A stretch of DNA of 64,000 nt from Phycisphaerae bacterium. Lineage in GTDB: Bacteria; Planctomycetota; Phycisphaerae; UBA1845. Positions 42,173-51,014 of this stretch are shown piece after piece. A model generated the notes under the pieces. That model saw nothing but the letters and a program-made list of their open reading frames with translations, ran no database searches and was not told the DNA's origin. The stretch lies in assembly GCA_029260215.1 (NCBI GenBank), contig JAJDDQ010000031.1:124001-188000 (forward strand). Direction: 5' to 3'. The position numbers and the translations under genes were made by a program. Every line of letters begins with the position of its first letter. The stretch's first letter is position 1.

Positions 42173-43711
42173 GTGACGCAGATGTCCGTTCCCTGGCGAC
42201 CCAGGGGCAAAGTTCGATATACGGGGTTGTCCGGCTTGATCGCCGGGTTTGCGCGAGCGATCTACGGGATGGCTGCCCCGGTGGTGCGCGCCTTTCCGGG
42301 CAGCATTCTGCTGGGTGCCATCTTCACGGTGATTCTCGTCGGCTGGGCACACTTTTTACTTTTCGAGTTTGCGGACAACCACCTGATCGGTGCGGACAGC
42401 AATATATCGGCTGTGCGCGGGTTTCTTGGGGCTGAGTTGACGCTGGCAGAAATCGAGAACGGGTTGGCTGTGGCTGGTGCGCCTGCGCCGGGGGTTTTGC
42501 AGTACGCGTTTTACCCTATCCAGTTTCGCATCGTGCGGGATTTGCTCAGCGCCGGCGGGATTCTCGGGTTCATTTCGGTGATTCCGCTGTACACGATTTG
42601 GTGGGAGCGCAAGGTGGCGGGCAGGATTCAATCCCGCACCGGGCCTATGCGTGTGGGCGGCTGGCATGGTTGGTCGCAGTCGATGGCCGACGGCATCAAG
42701 CTGATCAACAAGGAAGATTTTGTTCCCGATCATGCTGACGGGGTGCTTTTCCGGTTGGCTCCTTATGTCGCGTTTGTGCCGGCGATTCTCGCTTTTTTTG
42801 CGCTTCCGTTCGGTACGTACTGGGTGTTTCGTGAACTGGATGTCGCCCTTGTTTTTATTTTGGCGATGTTGGGCATCGAGGTGCTTGGGGTAATTCTGGC
42901 TGGTTGGGCAAGTAATAACAAGTGGAGCGTCTATGGCGCTATGCGCGAAGCCTGCCAGATGGTTTCGTATGAGATTCCGATGGGGATGGCGTTGCTGATT
43001 CCGGTGATGGCGGTCGGGACGCTGAGCATGACCGAGATTGGGAATGTGCAGGGCGACGGGTGGACGTCGTGGATTGTGTTTCGCAATCCGTTCACGTTCG
43101 CGGCTGCTGTGGTCTACTACGTGGCAGCGCTGGCGAGTTGCAAGCGTGCTCCGTTCGATCTTCCCGAGTCGGAGAGCGAGCTGGTTTCGGGCTTTCATAC
43201 CGAGTATTCCGGGTTCCGCTGGTCGCTGTTTTTCTTCGGTGAATACGCGGCTATGTTCGTGGTCAGCGGGCTTTGCGTGATTTTGTTTCTAGGTGCTTGG
43301 CACTCGCCGCTGCCGATGTCTTTGGCCGACCGTTTTCTGGGCGACGATCTGTTGTCGCGTGCTGCCAAGGGGTTGTTTTTCTCCGGGCCTCTGTGGTTTG
43401 TGTTGAAGTGTGTTTGGCTGCTGTATGTGCAAATATGGATTCGGTGGACGCTTCCGCGTATCCGCATCGATCAGGTTCTTTACGCCTGTATTCAGTACAT
43501 GCTGCCGTTGATGATGGTGATTCTGCTGGGTCACACGCTGTACGAATTGCTCGTGCCGGTTCACGGTATCGTGTGGACATTTTTCAATATTGCGCTTTCG
43601 GTCATTGGGGGGGCGGTCATGCTGTTCCTGGTGTCCATAGCATGTTATGGATACCTGAATCGTGTGAAACTGGTTGGTTGGCTGGGAGTGGAGACGCTCC
43701 CCGGATCGTAG
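42173..43711 (+). CDS. nuoH: NADH-quinone oxidoreductase subunit H, N-terminally extended
   Basis: NuoH links the quinone cavity to the membrane proton pumps. The family signatures WWERKVAGRIQSRTGPMRVG and KRAPFDLPESESELVSGFHT EYSG (split by me) are clear. At 512 residues it is about 100 to 150 longer than most. The extra part is mainly N-terminal: a basic lead, a membrane helix (PGSILLGAIFTVILVGWAHF) and a 60-residue loop before the usual first helix. A second addition is a loop near residue 385. It starts with GTG, five to six bases after GGAGG. Confidence 0.94.
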   Translation: MTQMSVPWRPRGKVRYTGLSGLIAGFARAIYGMAAPVVRAFPGSILLGAIFTVILVGWAHFLLFEFADNHLIGADSNISAVRGFLGAELTLAEIENGLAVAGAPAPGVLQYAFYPIQFRIVRDLLSAGGILGFISVIPLYTIWWERKVAGRIQSRTGPMRVGGWHGWSQSMADGIKLINKEDFVPDHADGVLFRLAPYVAFVPAILAFFALPFGTYWVFRELDVALVFILAMLGIEVLGVILAGWASNNKWSVYGAMREACQMVSYEIPMGMALLIPVMAVGTLSMTEIGNVQGDGWTSWIVFRNPFTFAAAVVYYVAALASCKRAPFDLPESESELVSGFHTEYSGFRWSLFFFGEYAAMFVVSGLCVILFLGAWHSPLPMSLADRFLGDDLLSRAAKGLFFSGPLWFVLKCVWLLYVQIWIRWTLPRIRIDQVLYACIQYMLPLMMVILLGHTLYELLVPVHGIVWTFFNIALSVIGGAVMLFLVSIACYGYLNRVKLVGWLGVETLPGS

Positions 43712-43717
43712 AGATCG

Positions 43718-44383
43718 ATGAAGACGCTGATGCGATACGACAAGACGATTTTGGCGGGGTTGTTGCTGGCTGCGATGGCGTGCTGTTCAGCCTCTGCCGT
43801 GGCCCAGGATTATCCCGACCCCAAGGAGAGGCCTGAGCGGGTGGTCGAGGGTGAGGCTGTTCCGCAGGATGCGTACCGATCGGAAGTCACGCCGGTGGTG
43901 GAATCCGTTTTGTTTTACATTTTCGGCGGGGCGCTCCTGTTGTCTGCTGTCGGTCTTTGCATCTGTCGCGATGTGGTGCGGATGGCTACCTGTTTGTTTT
44001 TCACGCTTGGGTCCGCTGCTGTGTTGTACTTATTGTTGGGCGCGTTTTTTCTGGGTGCGATTCAGTTGATCGTGTATGCCGGGGGGACGTTGATTCTGCT
44101 GGTTTTCGGCGTGATGCTGACCAATAAGTCGCCTTGGGTGCGGTTTGATTGCAAGCCGGCTGAGATGATTGCGGCGGCTGGTGTGGCGATTGTTCTGTTC
44201 TTCGGGTTGGCGACGATGTTGACCACGACCGAGTGGGCTCAGTCAACCGGTGAGGCGCGGTCCACGACGGTTGCGCAGTTCGGCAAGGCTTTGCTGACGA
44301 CGTATCTGGTGCCGTTTGAGGTGGCCAGTGTGATGTTGCTGGTGGTGATGATCGCGGCGGCTTACATGGCGAGGCAGGAGTAG
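43718..44383 (+). CDS. nuoJ: NADH-quinone oxidoreductase subunit J with signal-peptide-like N-terminus
   Basis: NuoJ is a five-helix membrane subunit. The core is normal: VLFYIFGGALLLSAVGLC, then the pi-bulge helix LGAIQLIVYAGGTLILLVFG, and a last helix EVASVMLLVVMIAAAYMA. Unusually, about 60 residues precede the first helix: MKTLMRYDKTILAGLLLAAM, then ACCSASAVAQ, which looks like a cleavable signal peptide, then a hydrophilic acidic/basic linker. Total 221 residues against about 170 to 185 usually. It starts six bases after nuoH. Confidence 0.92.
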   Translation: MKTLMRYDKTILAGLLLAAMACCSASAVAQDYPDPKERPERVVEGEAVPQDAYRSEVTPVVESVLFYIFGGALLLSAVGLCICRDVVRMATCLFFTLGSAAVLYLLLGAFFLGAIQLIVYAGGTLILLVFGVMLTNKSPWVRFDCKPAEMIAAAGVAIVLFFGLATMLTTTEWAQSTGEARSTTVAQFGKALLTTYLVPFEVASVMLLVVMIAAAYMARQE

Positions 44384-44393
44384 GGATCGAACG

Positions 44394-44708
44394 ATGTTTA
44401 TCGTCGGCTTGACACACTATTTGATTCTGGCGGCTGTGCTGTTTTGCTGTGGCGTGTTCGTGATGATGACCAAGCGTAACGCGATCGGCATTCTTATGGG
44501 TGTCGAGTTGGTGCTTAACAGCGTGAACGTCAATTTCGTGGCTTTTGACCGTTACAGGCCCGGTGGGGGTTTTGACGGGCAGATTGCCGCGTTGTTCGTG
44601 ATCGTGTTGGCGGCTGCTGAGGCGGCGGTTGCGGTTGCGATTTGCATGAATGTTTACAAGAACCTGAACACGATCGACGTGGATCGCGGCGACGCGCTGC
44701 ACGGGTAA
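44394..44708 (+). CDS. nuoK: NADH-quinone oxidoreductase subunit K
   Basis: A 104-residue, three-helix membrane subunit related to MrpC. It shows GLTHYLILAAVLFCCGVF, the buried Glu in MGVELVLNSVNVNFVAF and a second in AAAEAAVAVAICMNVYKN, both on the proton path. Length is exactly typical. It lies 10 bases after nuoJ. Confidence 0.96.
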   Translation: MFIVGLTHYLILAAVLFCCGVFVMMTKRNAIGILMGVELVLNSVNVNFVAFDRYRPGGGFDGQIAALFVIVLAAAEAAVAVAICMNVYKNLNTIDVDRGDALHG

Positions 44709-44756
44709 TGATTCCGGCGATGTGCGGTCATTCGCCAGACGGGCATTAGCGAGTTC

Positions 44757-47201
44757 ATGAGCAACTACGAAACATATCTCACCCTTGGTGTGGCTATTCA
44801 GTTGGCCAGCTTCTTCTTGCTGATGCTGTTTGGGCCTCGTTTGGGCAAGCCGTGGGCCGGCTGGGTCGCGGTGGCTGCCATGGCGTCCGCGTGCGGGTTG
44901 GCGACGATCACGCTTGTCGGATGGATGGGCGAGATTGAGAACGGCACAGCCGCTGCTTTGACGGCTGCGGCTGCCCACAATCAGTTCCACTGGGCTGACA
45001 TCGGCAAGATGCCGGTCAACATCGGTGTGAAGCTCGATTCGCTCACTGTGATTATGTACTTCATGGTCACCTTCATTGCGACTTGGATTTTCGTTTTCAG
45101 CGTTGGGTACATGGCTGGCCACAGTGACGAGGTCGCGGGCAAGAGCAAGTTCCACCGGTTTTTCTGCTACCTGTCGCTCTTTGCCTTCAGCATGCTGGGG
45201 TTGGTTATCAGCAGCAACCTCTTGTTTCTGTTCATTTTCTGGGAGCTTGTGGGTCTGTGCAGTTATCTGCTGATCGGCTTCTACTTCGATAAGAAGTTCG
45301 CCTCCGACGCAGCCATGAAGGCTTTTATCACCAACCGCGTGGGTGACTTCGGCTTCATTTTCGGGCTGATGATGGTGTTCTTTTTCCTCGGGACGCTCGA
45401 TCTGGACGGGGCTGCCCGTGTGTTTGCGGATCAGTTCCATTCGCAGGCGGGCATCTTCGGTCGGGAATACGATATCAATCTGCTGGGTTGGCATGTGTCG
45501 TCCGTCAGTGGCACGACGCTGGCCACCATGATGGGCATAGGCCTGTTTTGCGGGGCGATGGGCAAGAGCGCTCAATTTCCGCTGCAGGTCTGGTTGCCCG
45601 ATGCGATGGCGGGTCCGACCCCGGTGAGTGCTTTGATTCACGCGGCTACGATGGTGGCGGCGGGCGTTTATCTTGTGGCCCGTGTGTTCCGCCTGCTAAC
45701 GCCGGAAGCCCAGATGTTCATCGCAGCCGTGGGGTGCATCACGCTGACCGCGATGGCGCTCATCGCCATTGTGCAGACCGATATTAAGAAGTGCCTCGCA
45801 TACTCAACGCTTTCGCAGCTTGGCTACATGGTTTTTGCTATGGGTTGCGGAGCGTGGATCGCCGCGTTGTTTCACCTGATGACGCACGCCTTTTTCAAGG
45901 CCATGATGTTCCTCGGCTCGGGGCAGGTTATTGAGGGCTGCCACCACGAGCAGGACATGCGCAAGATGGGCGGGCTGATGCGCAAGATGCCCGTTACGGG
46001 ATTCACGTTTCTCATCGGCGTGCTGGCTATCTCCGGTTTTGGCATACCCAAGACGGATATCGGTCTTGGCGGATTCTTCAGCAAAGATGAGATTCTGGCC
46101 GTCGCCTGGGATCGTGCGTACATGTGGGACGAACCTATTGAGGATCACGGCGGGCATCATGCGGATATCGCGAGCGCGTCGGCGTTTCAACTCGTGTCGT
46201 TCAGCCCCGATCAGGAGCACGGCGATCATGGCGGCGGGCATGACGAAGGTCGCGATACTCACACAGAATCGGCTGGCGAACACGGAGATGCGCACGCTGC
46301 GCACGGTCCGGTCATCGAACAGCCGCACGGTAAGGCTGCGATCATGGCTGGGGTTTCTGCGCTGCCGCGCTGGATGTTCTGGTGTGCACTCATTACGGCC
46401 TACGTTACGCCTTTCTACATGATGCGCTGCTGGTGGCTGACGTTTATGGGCAAGCCTCGCGATCAACACGTACACGATCACGCCCACGAAAGCCCGATGA
46501 TGTGGTTTCCGCTGGTCGTGCTGGCGGTGTTTACGTTCGTTTGCAGCTATGCCATTTTCCGCCCGCTGATTGCTGACGCGGCTGTGGTTGCGTCGGATGC
46601 GGTGATGGTCGTCGGGCTTGATGGTGTGGCGGTGCCGTCAAACGATCCGGTCGCGCGGAGCGAGGCGGCTGGTGCGTTCATTCATTTGCATGAAGCTCAT
46701 GATTTTCTTGCGTACGCCGTCGGCGGCTCGTGGCTGATCTCGTTCATCGTCGCGTTCCTGATCTATCGGAATGGTTTGGAGGTCGGGGCGAAGCTCAAGT
46801 CAGCCTTTGGTCCCATCGCGACGCTGCTGGAACGAAAATATTACTTCGACGAAATCTATGGCTTCTTCCTGGTCATGGGTTGTCGTGCGGTGGCACAGGT
46901 CTGCCGGGCGTTTGATACGTATTTCGTGGATATGCTGGCCAACCTGTCAGCCAAGATTACCGAGCGGTTTGCCGCTTTTTCCGGGCGGGCGGTGGATGCC
47001 TACGTTGTTGACGGCGTGTTCAACGGTATCGCGGCTACGTCAATGGATGTGTCGGATGTGTTCCGAAGTCCGCAGACAGGGCGGATTCGCAATTACGTGC
47101 TTTTTGCAACCGGCGGGGCTGCGATTGTGATACTTGTTCTGCTGTTCATCGATGGTTCGAGCGGCCCGGGTGTGGTGCTCGGGGCCAGCGGTGGTGGTTG
47201 A
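44757..47201 (+). CDS. nuoL: NADH-quinone oxidoreductase subunit L with His-rich insertion
   Basis: The distal antiporter-like proton-pumping subunit, with the long lateral helix at its C-terminal end. Core motifs: LFIFWELVGLCSYLLIGF, the Lys in GAMGKSAQFPLQVWLPDAM, and SALIHAATMVAAGVYLVAR. At 814 residues it is 100 to 200 longer than usual. Most of the excess is a His/Asp/Glu-rich loop of about 70 residues near residues 457 to 530 (encoded at about 46130-46345), with clusters such as DHGGHH, HGDHGGGHDEG and HGDAHAAHG, which could bind metal. The rest appears in loops around the lateral helix. Confidence 0.94.
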   Translation: MSNYETYLTLGVAIQLASFFLLMLFGPRLGKPWAGWVAVAAMASACGLATITLVGWMGEIENGTAAALTAAAAHNQFHWADIGKMPVNIGVKLDSLTVIMYFMVTFIATWIFVFSVGYMAGHSDEVAGKSKFHRFFCYLSLFAFSMLGLVISSNLLFLFIFWELVGLCSYLLIGFYFDKKFASDAAMKAFITNRVGDFGFIFGLMMVFFFLGTLDLDGAARVFADQFHSQAGIFGREYDINLLGWHVSSVSGTTLATMMGIGLFCGAMGKSAQFPLQVWLPDAMAGPTPVSALIHAATMVAAGVYLVARVFRLLTPEAQMFIAAVGCITLTAMALIAIVQTDIKKCLAYSTLSQLGYMVFAMGCGAWIAALFHLMTHAFFKAMMFLGSGQVIEGCHHEQDMRKMGGLMRKMPVTGFTFLIGVLAISGFGIPKTDIGLGGFFSKDEILAVAWDRAYMWDEPIEDHGGHHADIASASAFQLVSFSPDQEHGDHGGGHDEGRDTHTESAGEHGDAHAAHGPVIEQPHGKAAIMAGVSALPRWMFWCALITAYVTPFYMMRCWWLTFMGKPRDQHVHDHAHESPMMWFPLVVLAVFTFVCSYAIFRPLIADAAVVASDAVMVVGLDGVAVPSNDPVARSEAAGAFIHLHEAHDFLAYAVGGSWLISFIVAFLIYRNGLEVGAKLKSAFGPIATLLERKYYFDEIYGFFLVMGCRAVAQVCRAFDTYFVDMLANLSAKITERFAAFSGRAVDAYVVDGVFNGIAATSMDVSDVFRSPQTGRIRNYVLFATGGAAIVILVLLFIDGSSGPGVVLGASGGG

Positions 47202-47448
47202 TCGCGTCGGTATTGCGAGCGTGCAGTCGGCTAAGATCGCCGATGGATGCGCGGCTGTGTTCGAGATAGGTGTGGGGGAGTACTAGTGCTTTGCCAACCC
47301 GTCAACTGAGGTGTGTGTGGCAGGCTTTTGCTTGCTAGACCGCTTCCTTACGGGCGCGGCTCTGATGGTTGGAATTGCTATTGACGCGGTGCTTGTGTTT
47401 GAATGCATCGTGTTGTGACTGGATCGTTATCGAGAGGCTGAGGATATC
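47202..47448 (+). other. Gap between nuoL and nuoM with a family D repeat
   Basis: About 247 bases without a gene. It contains a family D repeat copy at 47338-47368. A good ribosome site GAGG sits six bases before the GTG of nuoM. A TACTAGTG stretch near 47281 and T-rich tracts follow, but I cannot place a promoter. Confidence 0.4.
47338..47368 (+). repeat. Dispersed repeat, family D, copy 1
   Basis: GACCGCTTCCTTACGGGCGC then GGCTCTGATGG. It closely matches the sequence at 49193-49223 between nuoM and nuoN, and more loosely the end of nuoA at 39370-39420. The CCGCT..TT.CGG..CGCGGC pattern can fold as a small hairpin. Confidence 0.6.
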
Positions 47449-49110
47449 GTGGAAGGTTCATTGCTGACGCTGCTTGTTTTCCTGCCTCTGATGGGGGCAG
47501 CCGGTTGTGTGGTCATGCCCAAGGAAATGGCCCGCGTCATCGCTCTGCTGACGACGCTGGTGACGTTTCTGGTTTCGCTTTGGCTGATCCCGCCGTTTCT
47601 GGCGGGTGGCGACGCTGCGCAGGCGGTCAACATCTTCGGGAGTTCCTACGGCGAGACGCTGCATTTCGTCCAGCGCATACCGTGGATTACGGGTGACAGC
47701 TTTTCGATCAAGTATTTCGTGGGTATTGACGGCCTTAGCATGCCGTTCGTCGTTCTCACCACGCTGGTTTCGCTTTTCGCCTGTGCTGCCAGTTGGAACT
47801 GTCACACATGGAAAGTGACCAAGAACCTCAAAGCGTTCTTTGTGCTCTTTCTGATGCTCGAAACCGGCATGATCGGCACGTTTGTCTCGTTGGATTTCTT
47901 CCTGTTCTACATATTTTGGGAAGTCATGCTCCTGCCGATGTATTTTCTCATCGGTGTGTGGGGTGGGCCTCGGAAGGAATACGCTGCGATCAAGTTTTTC
48001 CTGTTCACGCTGGCCGGCTCTGTGCTGATGCTGGTGGCGATGATCGCCATGTTCTTCTACAGCGCGGACGCGGTGGCGGGCGGCGTGCCCAGTGGTTACC
48101 AGGACGGTGTGACCATCACGCAGGGCACGTTCGACATGATCGAGCTGGCGACCAACTCAGCCATTCAGGAGAACTTTGCAGCCGCGACGTTTATGGGCGT
48201 TCTGCCGTTTGCGTCCACCATGTTCATCTTCATGTTTATCGGTTTCGCGGTGAAGCTGCCGCTCGTACCGGTGCATACCTGGTTGCCTGATGCGCACGTT
48301 GAGGCGCCTACGCCTATTAGTATGATTCTGGCTGGCGTGTTGCTGAAGATGGGTGGGTATGGTTTCCTGCGATTGTGTTATCCGATTTTTCCCACCGGCG
48401 GTCACTTCTGGGCGTCGACGCTGGCTGCTTTGGGTGTGATCAGTATTCTTTACGGCGCGCTGTGCGCGATGGCCCAGACGGACTTTAAGAAGCTGGTGGC
48501 GTACAGTTCGATTTCGCACATGGGGTACGTGATGCTTGGCATCGCGGTGATGACGCATACCGGTGTTCAGGGGGCGATGTACCAGATGATCGCCCACGGT
48601 ATTTCCTCGCCCATGTGCTTCTTCTTGGTCGGCGTCATTTACGATCGTGCCCACCATCGCGAGATCAACCGCTTCGGCGGCCTTTGGCTGACGATGCCGA
48701 AGTACGGCACGATGGCCACCATCGGGTTTTTCGCGTCGCTGGGTCTGCCGGGTTTGTGCGGATTTATCGGTGAGATTTACGTTTTGCTGGGTACGTTTGA
48801 AGCGCGGCACACGTTTGAATGGGCGGTTCCGGCGGCCATTCTGGCGGCCTTTGGCGTGATCTTTACAGCCGGTTACGTGCTCTGGCTGATTCAGCGTGTC
48901 TATCTCGGACCGGAGAAAGAGGAATACGCCGGTTACCCGGAAGCGAGCGGGCGCGAGATGGCTATCTTGGTGCCCTTTGCGGCGTTGTGTGTGGCGTACG
49001 GCGTGCTGCCGAAGCACCTGCTGTTCGATTACGTGAACGGGACGCTGAATCATATTGTCGACACGATGCAGTCGAGTGGGGCGATCACTGCTTTGGCGGC
49101 GGGGTCTTAG
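47449..49110 (+). CDS. nuoM: NADH-quinone oxidoreductase subunit M
   Basis: The middle antiporter-like proton-pumping subunit, 553 residues. Visible family motifs: FLFYIFWEVMLLPMYFLIG with the key Glu, FAVKLPLVPVHTWLPDAHVE with the key Lys, and SILYGALCAMAQTDFKKLVA then YSSISHMGYVM. A moderate extra loop (GGVPSGYQDGVTITQG, near residue 208) lies between helices. It begins with GTG after GAGG. nuoN follows after 149 bases with another family D repeat in between. Confidence 0.95.
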   Translation: MEGSLLTLLVFLPLMGAAGCVVMPKEMARVIALLTTLVTFLVSLWLIPPFLAGGDAAQAVNIFGSSYGETLHFVQRIPWITGDSFSIKYFVGIDGLSMPFVVLTTLVSLFACAASWNCHTWKVTKNLKAFFVLFLMLETGMIGTFVSLDFFLFYIFWEVMLLPMYFLIGVWGGPRKEYAAIKFFLFTLAGSVLMLVAMIAMFFYSADAVAGGVPSGYQDGVTITQGTFDMIELATNSAIQENFAAATFMGVLPFASTMFIFMFIGFAVKLPLVPVHTWLPDAHVEAPTPISMILAGVLLKMGGYGFLRLCYPIFPTGGHFWASTLAALGVISILYGALCAMAQTDFKKLVAYSSISHMGYVMLGIAVMTHTGVQGAMYQMIAHGISSPMCFFLVGVIYDRAHHREINRFGGLWLTMPKYGTMATIGFFASLGLPGLCGFIGEIYVLLGTFEARHTFEWAVPAAILAAFGVIFTAGYVLWLIQRVYLGPEKEEYAGYPEASGREMAILVPFAALCVAYGVLPKHLLFDYVNGTLNHIVDTMQSSGAITALAAGS

Positions 49111-49192
49111 TGGCGTTTCAGGTGCGATTCGAAGGGTAATTCGCACCGCGACAGTGTGTGTGAAAATGGGCGTAATAGACAATTGTCTCGGT

Positions 49193-49223
49193 CCACCGCT
49201 CCCTTGCGGTCGCGGCTTTGTAA
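49193..49223 (+). repeat. Dispersed repeat, family D, copy 2
   Basis: CCACCGCTCCCTTGCGGTCG then CGGCTTTGTAA, between nuoM and nuoN. The part CCGCTCCCTTGCGG is a small palindrome-like hairpin. Same family as 47338-47368. Confidence 0.6.
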
Positions 49224-49259
49224 GATTGACGCCGAAACGGCGATTGGATTGATTCGGTA

Positions 49260-51014
49260 ATGTTTGAAAGTTTCTGGCGACCGACGCTGACCGACCTCTA
49301 CTGGTTCTCTCCTGAGCTTGCGCTGGTCGGCACCTTGGTGACGCTGCTCATCGCTCCGATGATCGTCGGGCGCTCCTCGCGCAACGCGACCTGGATCGTC
49401 GTGCTCGGCACGCTCGTGACCATTCTGCTTAGTTGGAAAGTCGGTGGCGATGTGCGCTCCGCCGGGCTTAGCGGTTTAGCCCCGCCCGAAGCGGCTGGCA
49501 TGCTCATCCTGGACAATATGTCCGTCTACTTCAAGATCGTCCTGATGGTCTTCATGCTCGGGGTCGCCCTGTTGTGGAGCATCGGGTCAGCCAAGAAGGA
49601 AAAACACGCCGAGGAATTTCTCATCCTGCTCGTCGGCAGTGCGCTGGGCATGATCCTGATGGCTGGCACGCTAAATCTGCTGATGATTATCATCGCCATT
49701 GAACTGGCATCGCTGCCCAGCTACGCCATCGTCGCGTTCAACAAGAGGAATCGGCGATCGGCCGAAGCGTCTCTCAAGTACGTCATCTTCGGCGGCATTT
49801 CGTCAGCCATCATGCTTTACGGCATGAGCCTGCTTTACGGGCTTTATCACACGCTGGACTTCGCCCGGATCGCGTACGGTGTGGTCGCCGATTTGCAGGC
49901 GTTCGCCGCCGTCGATGTCAGTTCCGTCGCCCAGAGTGTCGATGCAAGCATGCCGGCTGCTCAGAACACGGTCGCCATCGGCGTTGCGTTGGCCTGCTTT
50001 TTGGCCGGCATCTTTTTCAAGATCGCAGCCGTCCCCTTCCACTTCTGGTGTCCTGACGTTTTCGAGGGTGCTCAGATCGAGGTCACCACGTGGTTGAGCG
50101 TGTCCAGCAAGTCGGCTGCCATTGTGCTGCTTCTGCGGCTGGTCGATACGTTTTCCTCTGCCACCGGTGCTTTTCCGGGTGGCGCGTCGCTGTCCGCACT
50201 CACCGGTCTCGCCTGGGGATTGGGGATTGTGGCTGCGGTTACGTGTACCTGGGGAAACTTTGCTGCTTATCGCCAGAACAACGTCAAGCGTCTGTTCGCC
50301 TATTCATCGATCGCCCACGCGGGATACATGATGATGGCTGCCTCGGTATTTGTTCACCCCGACAGCCCGCTCGACTATTCGCCGATCGCAGCCGTTCTGG
50401 TTTACATTCTCATCTACGTGTTTATGAACCTTGGGGCGTTTGGTGTGGCTGCCATGGTCGTTTGGCGTTCGGGCAACGAGAACATCGATGCGTTCCACGG
50501 TTTGGGACGTCGTGCTCCGTGGCTGGCGATCCCGATGTTGTGCTGCCTTGTTTCGCTCGTTGGCCTGCCTCCGTTCGCTGGGTTCATCGGCAAGATTTGG
50601 ATTCTGTTGTCGCTTGGTGCGTCCGGCGGCGGACTCTACTGGGGTCTGGTCATCGTTGCAGTGCTCAACACGCTGGTCAGCCTGTTCTTCTACCTGCGCA
50701 TCGTGAAGGCGATGTTCTTCGTCGACGACGGGCAGGAATCGTTCACACCGCCAATTAGCGGCTTGGCGATGGTCAACGTTTGTGCAGTGGTGCTGGTGTT
50801 GATGGGTACGCTGTTTATTGAAGCCCCGCGTCGCAAAGCCGAGTTCTACGCGAGCAACCTGTTCAGGCCAGCCATTCTCAAGGGCGGGATGAGTCATGCA
50901 GAAAACGCGGCAATCGATGCCACACAGGGCGAGCTTTTGCGATTGACCGAGGGTGTGGCTCGAATCGAGGGCGAACGAAACCGCCGGTCGGATCGACAGG
51001 CACAAACACCATGA
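49260..51014 (+). CDS. nuoN: NADH-quinone oxidoreductase subunit N
   Basis: The third antiporter-like subunit, closest to the quinone module, 584 residues. Motifs: IAIELASLPSYAIVAFNKRN, the Lys of FFKIAAVPFHFWCPDVFEGA, and YSSIAHAGYMMMAASVF. It is about 100 residues longer than E. coli NuoN, partly through an extra loop at about residues 205 to 240 and a soluble C-terminal tail of about 60 residues (HAENAAIDATQGELLRLTEG) rich in charged residues. The stop overlaps the ferritin-like gene by four bases. Confidence 0.94.
   Translation: MFESFWRPTLTDLYWFSPELALVGTLVTLLIAPMIVGRSSRNATWIVVLGTLVTILLSWKVGGDVRSAGLSGLAPPEAAGMLILDNMSVYFKIVLMVFMLGVALLWSIGSAKKEKHAEEFLILLVGSALGMILMAGTLNLLMIIIAIELASLPSYAIVAFNKRNRRSAEASLKYVIFGGISSAIMLYGMSLLYGLYHTLDFARIAYGVVADLQAFAAVDVSSVAQSVDASMPAAQNTVAIGVALACFLAGIFFKIAAVPFHFWCPDVFEGAQIEVTTWLSVSSKSAAIVLLLRLVDTFSSATGAFPGGASLSALTGLAWGLGIVAAVTCTWGNFAAYRQNNVKRLFAYSSIAHAGYMMMAASVFVHPDSPLDYSPIAAVLVYILIYVFMNLGAFGVAAMVVWRSGNENIDAFHGLGRRAPWLAIPMLCCLVSLVGLPPFAGFIGKIWILLSLGASGGGLYWGLVIVAVLNTLVSLFFYLRIVKAMFFVDDGQESFTPPISGLAMVNVCAVVLVLMGTLFIEAPRRKAEFYASNLFRPAILKGGMSHAENAAIDATQGELLRLTEGVARIEGERNRRSDRQAQTP

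Noticed and set aside
5582-45540. Ile codon ATA often chosen before Gly GGC-C (for example near 5585, 8674, 10891, 11054, 30641, 37032 and 45537), as if ATCGGCC were avoided
   Set aside because: Counter-examples with ATCGGCC exist (9718, 18908, 37247) and the count is too small to call without a genome-wide codon-pair test.
44001-45641. A 546-codon antisense frame opposite nuoJ, nuoK and nuoL
   Set aside because: Shadow of three conserved complex I subunits; the Gln/His/Pro-rich translation is typical of such shadows.
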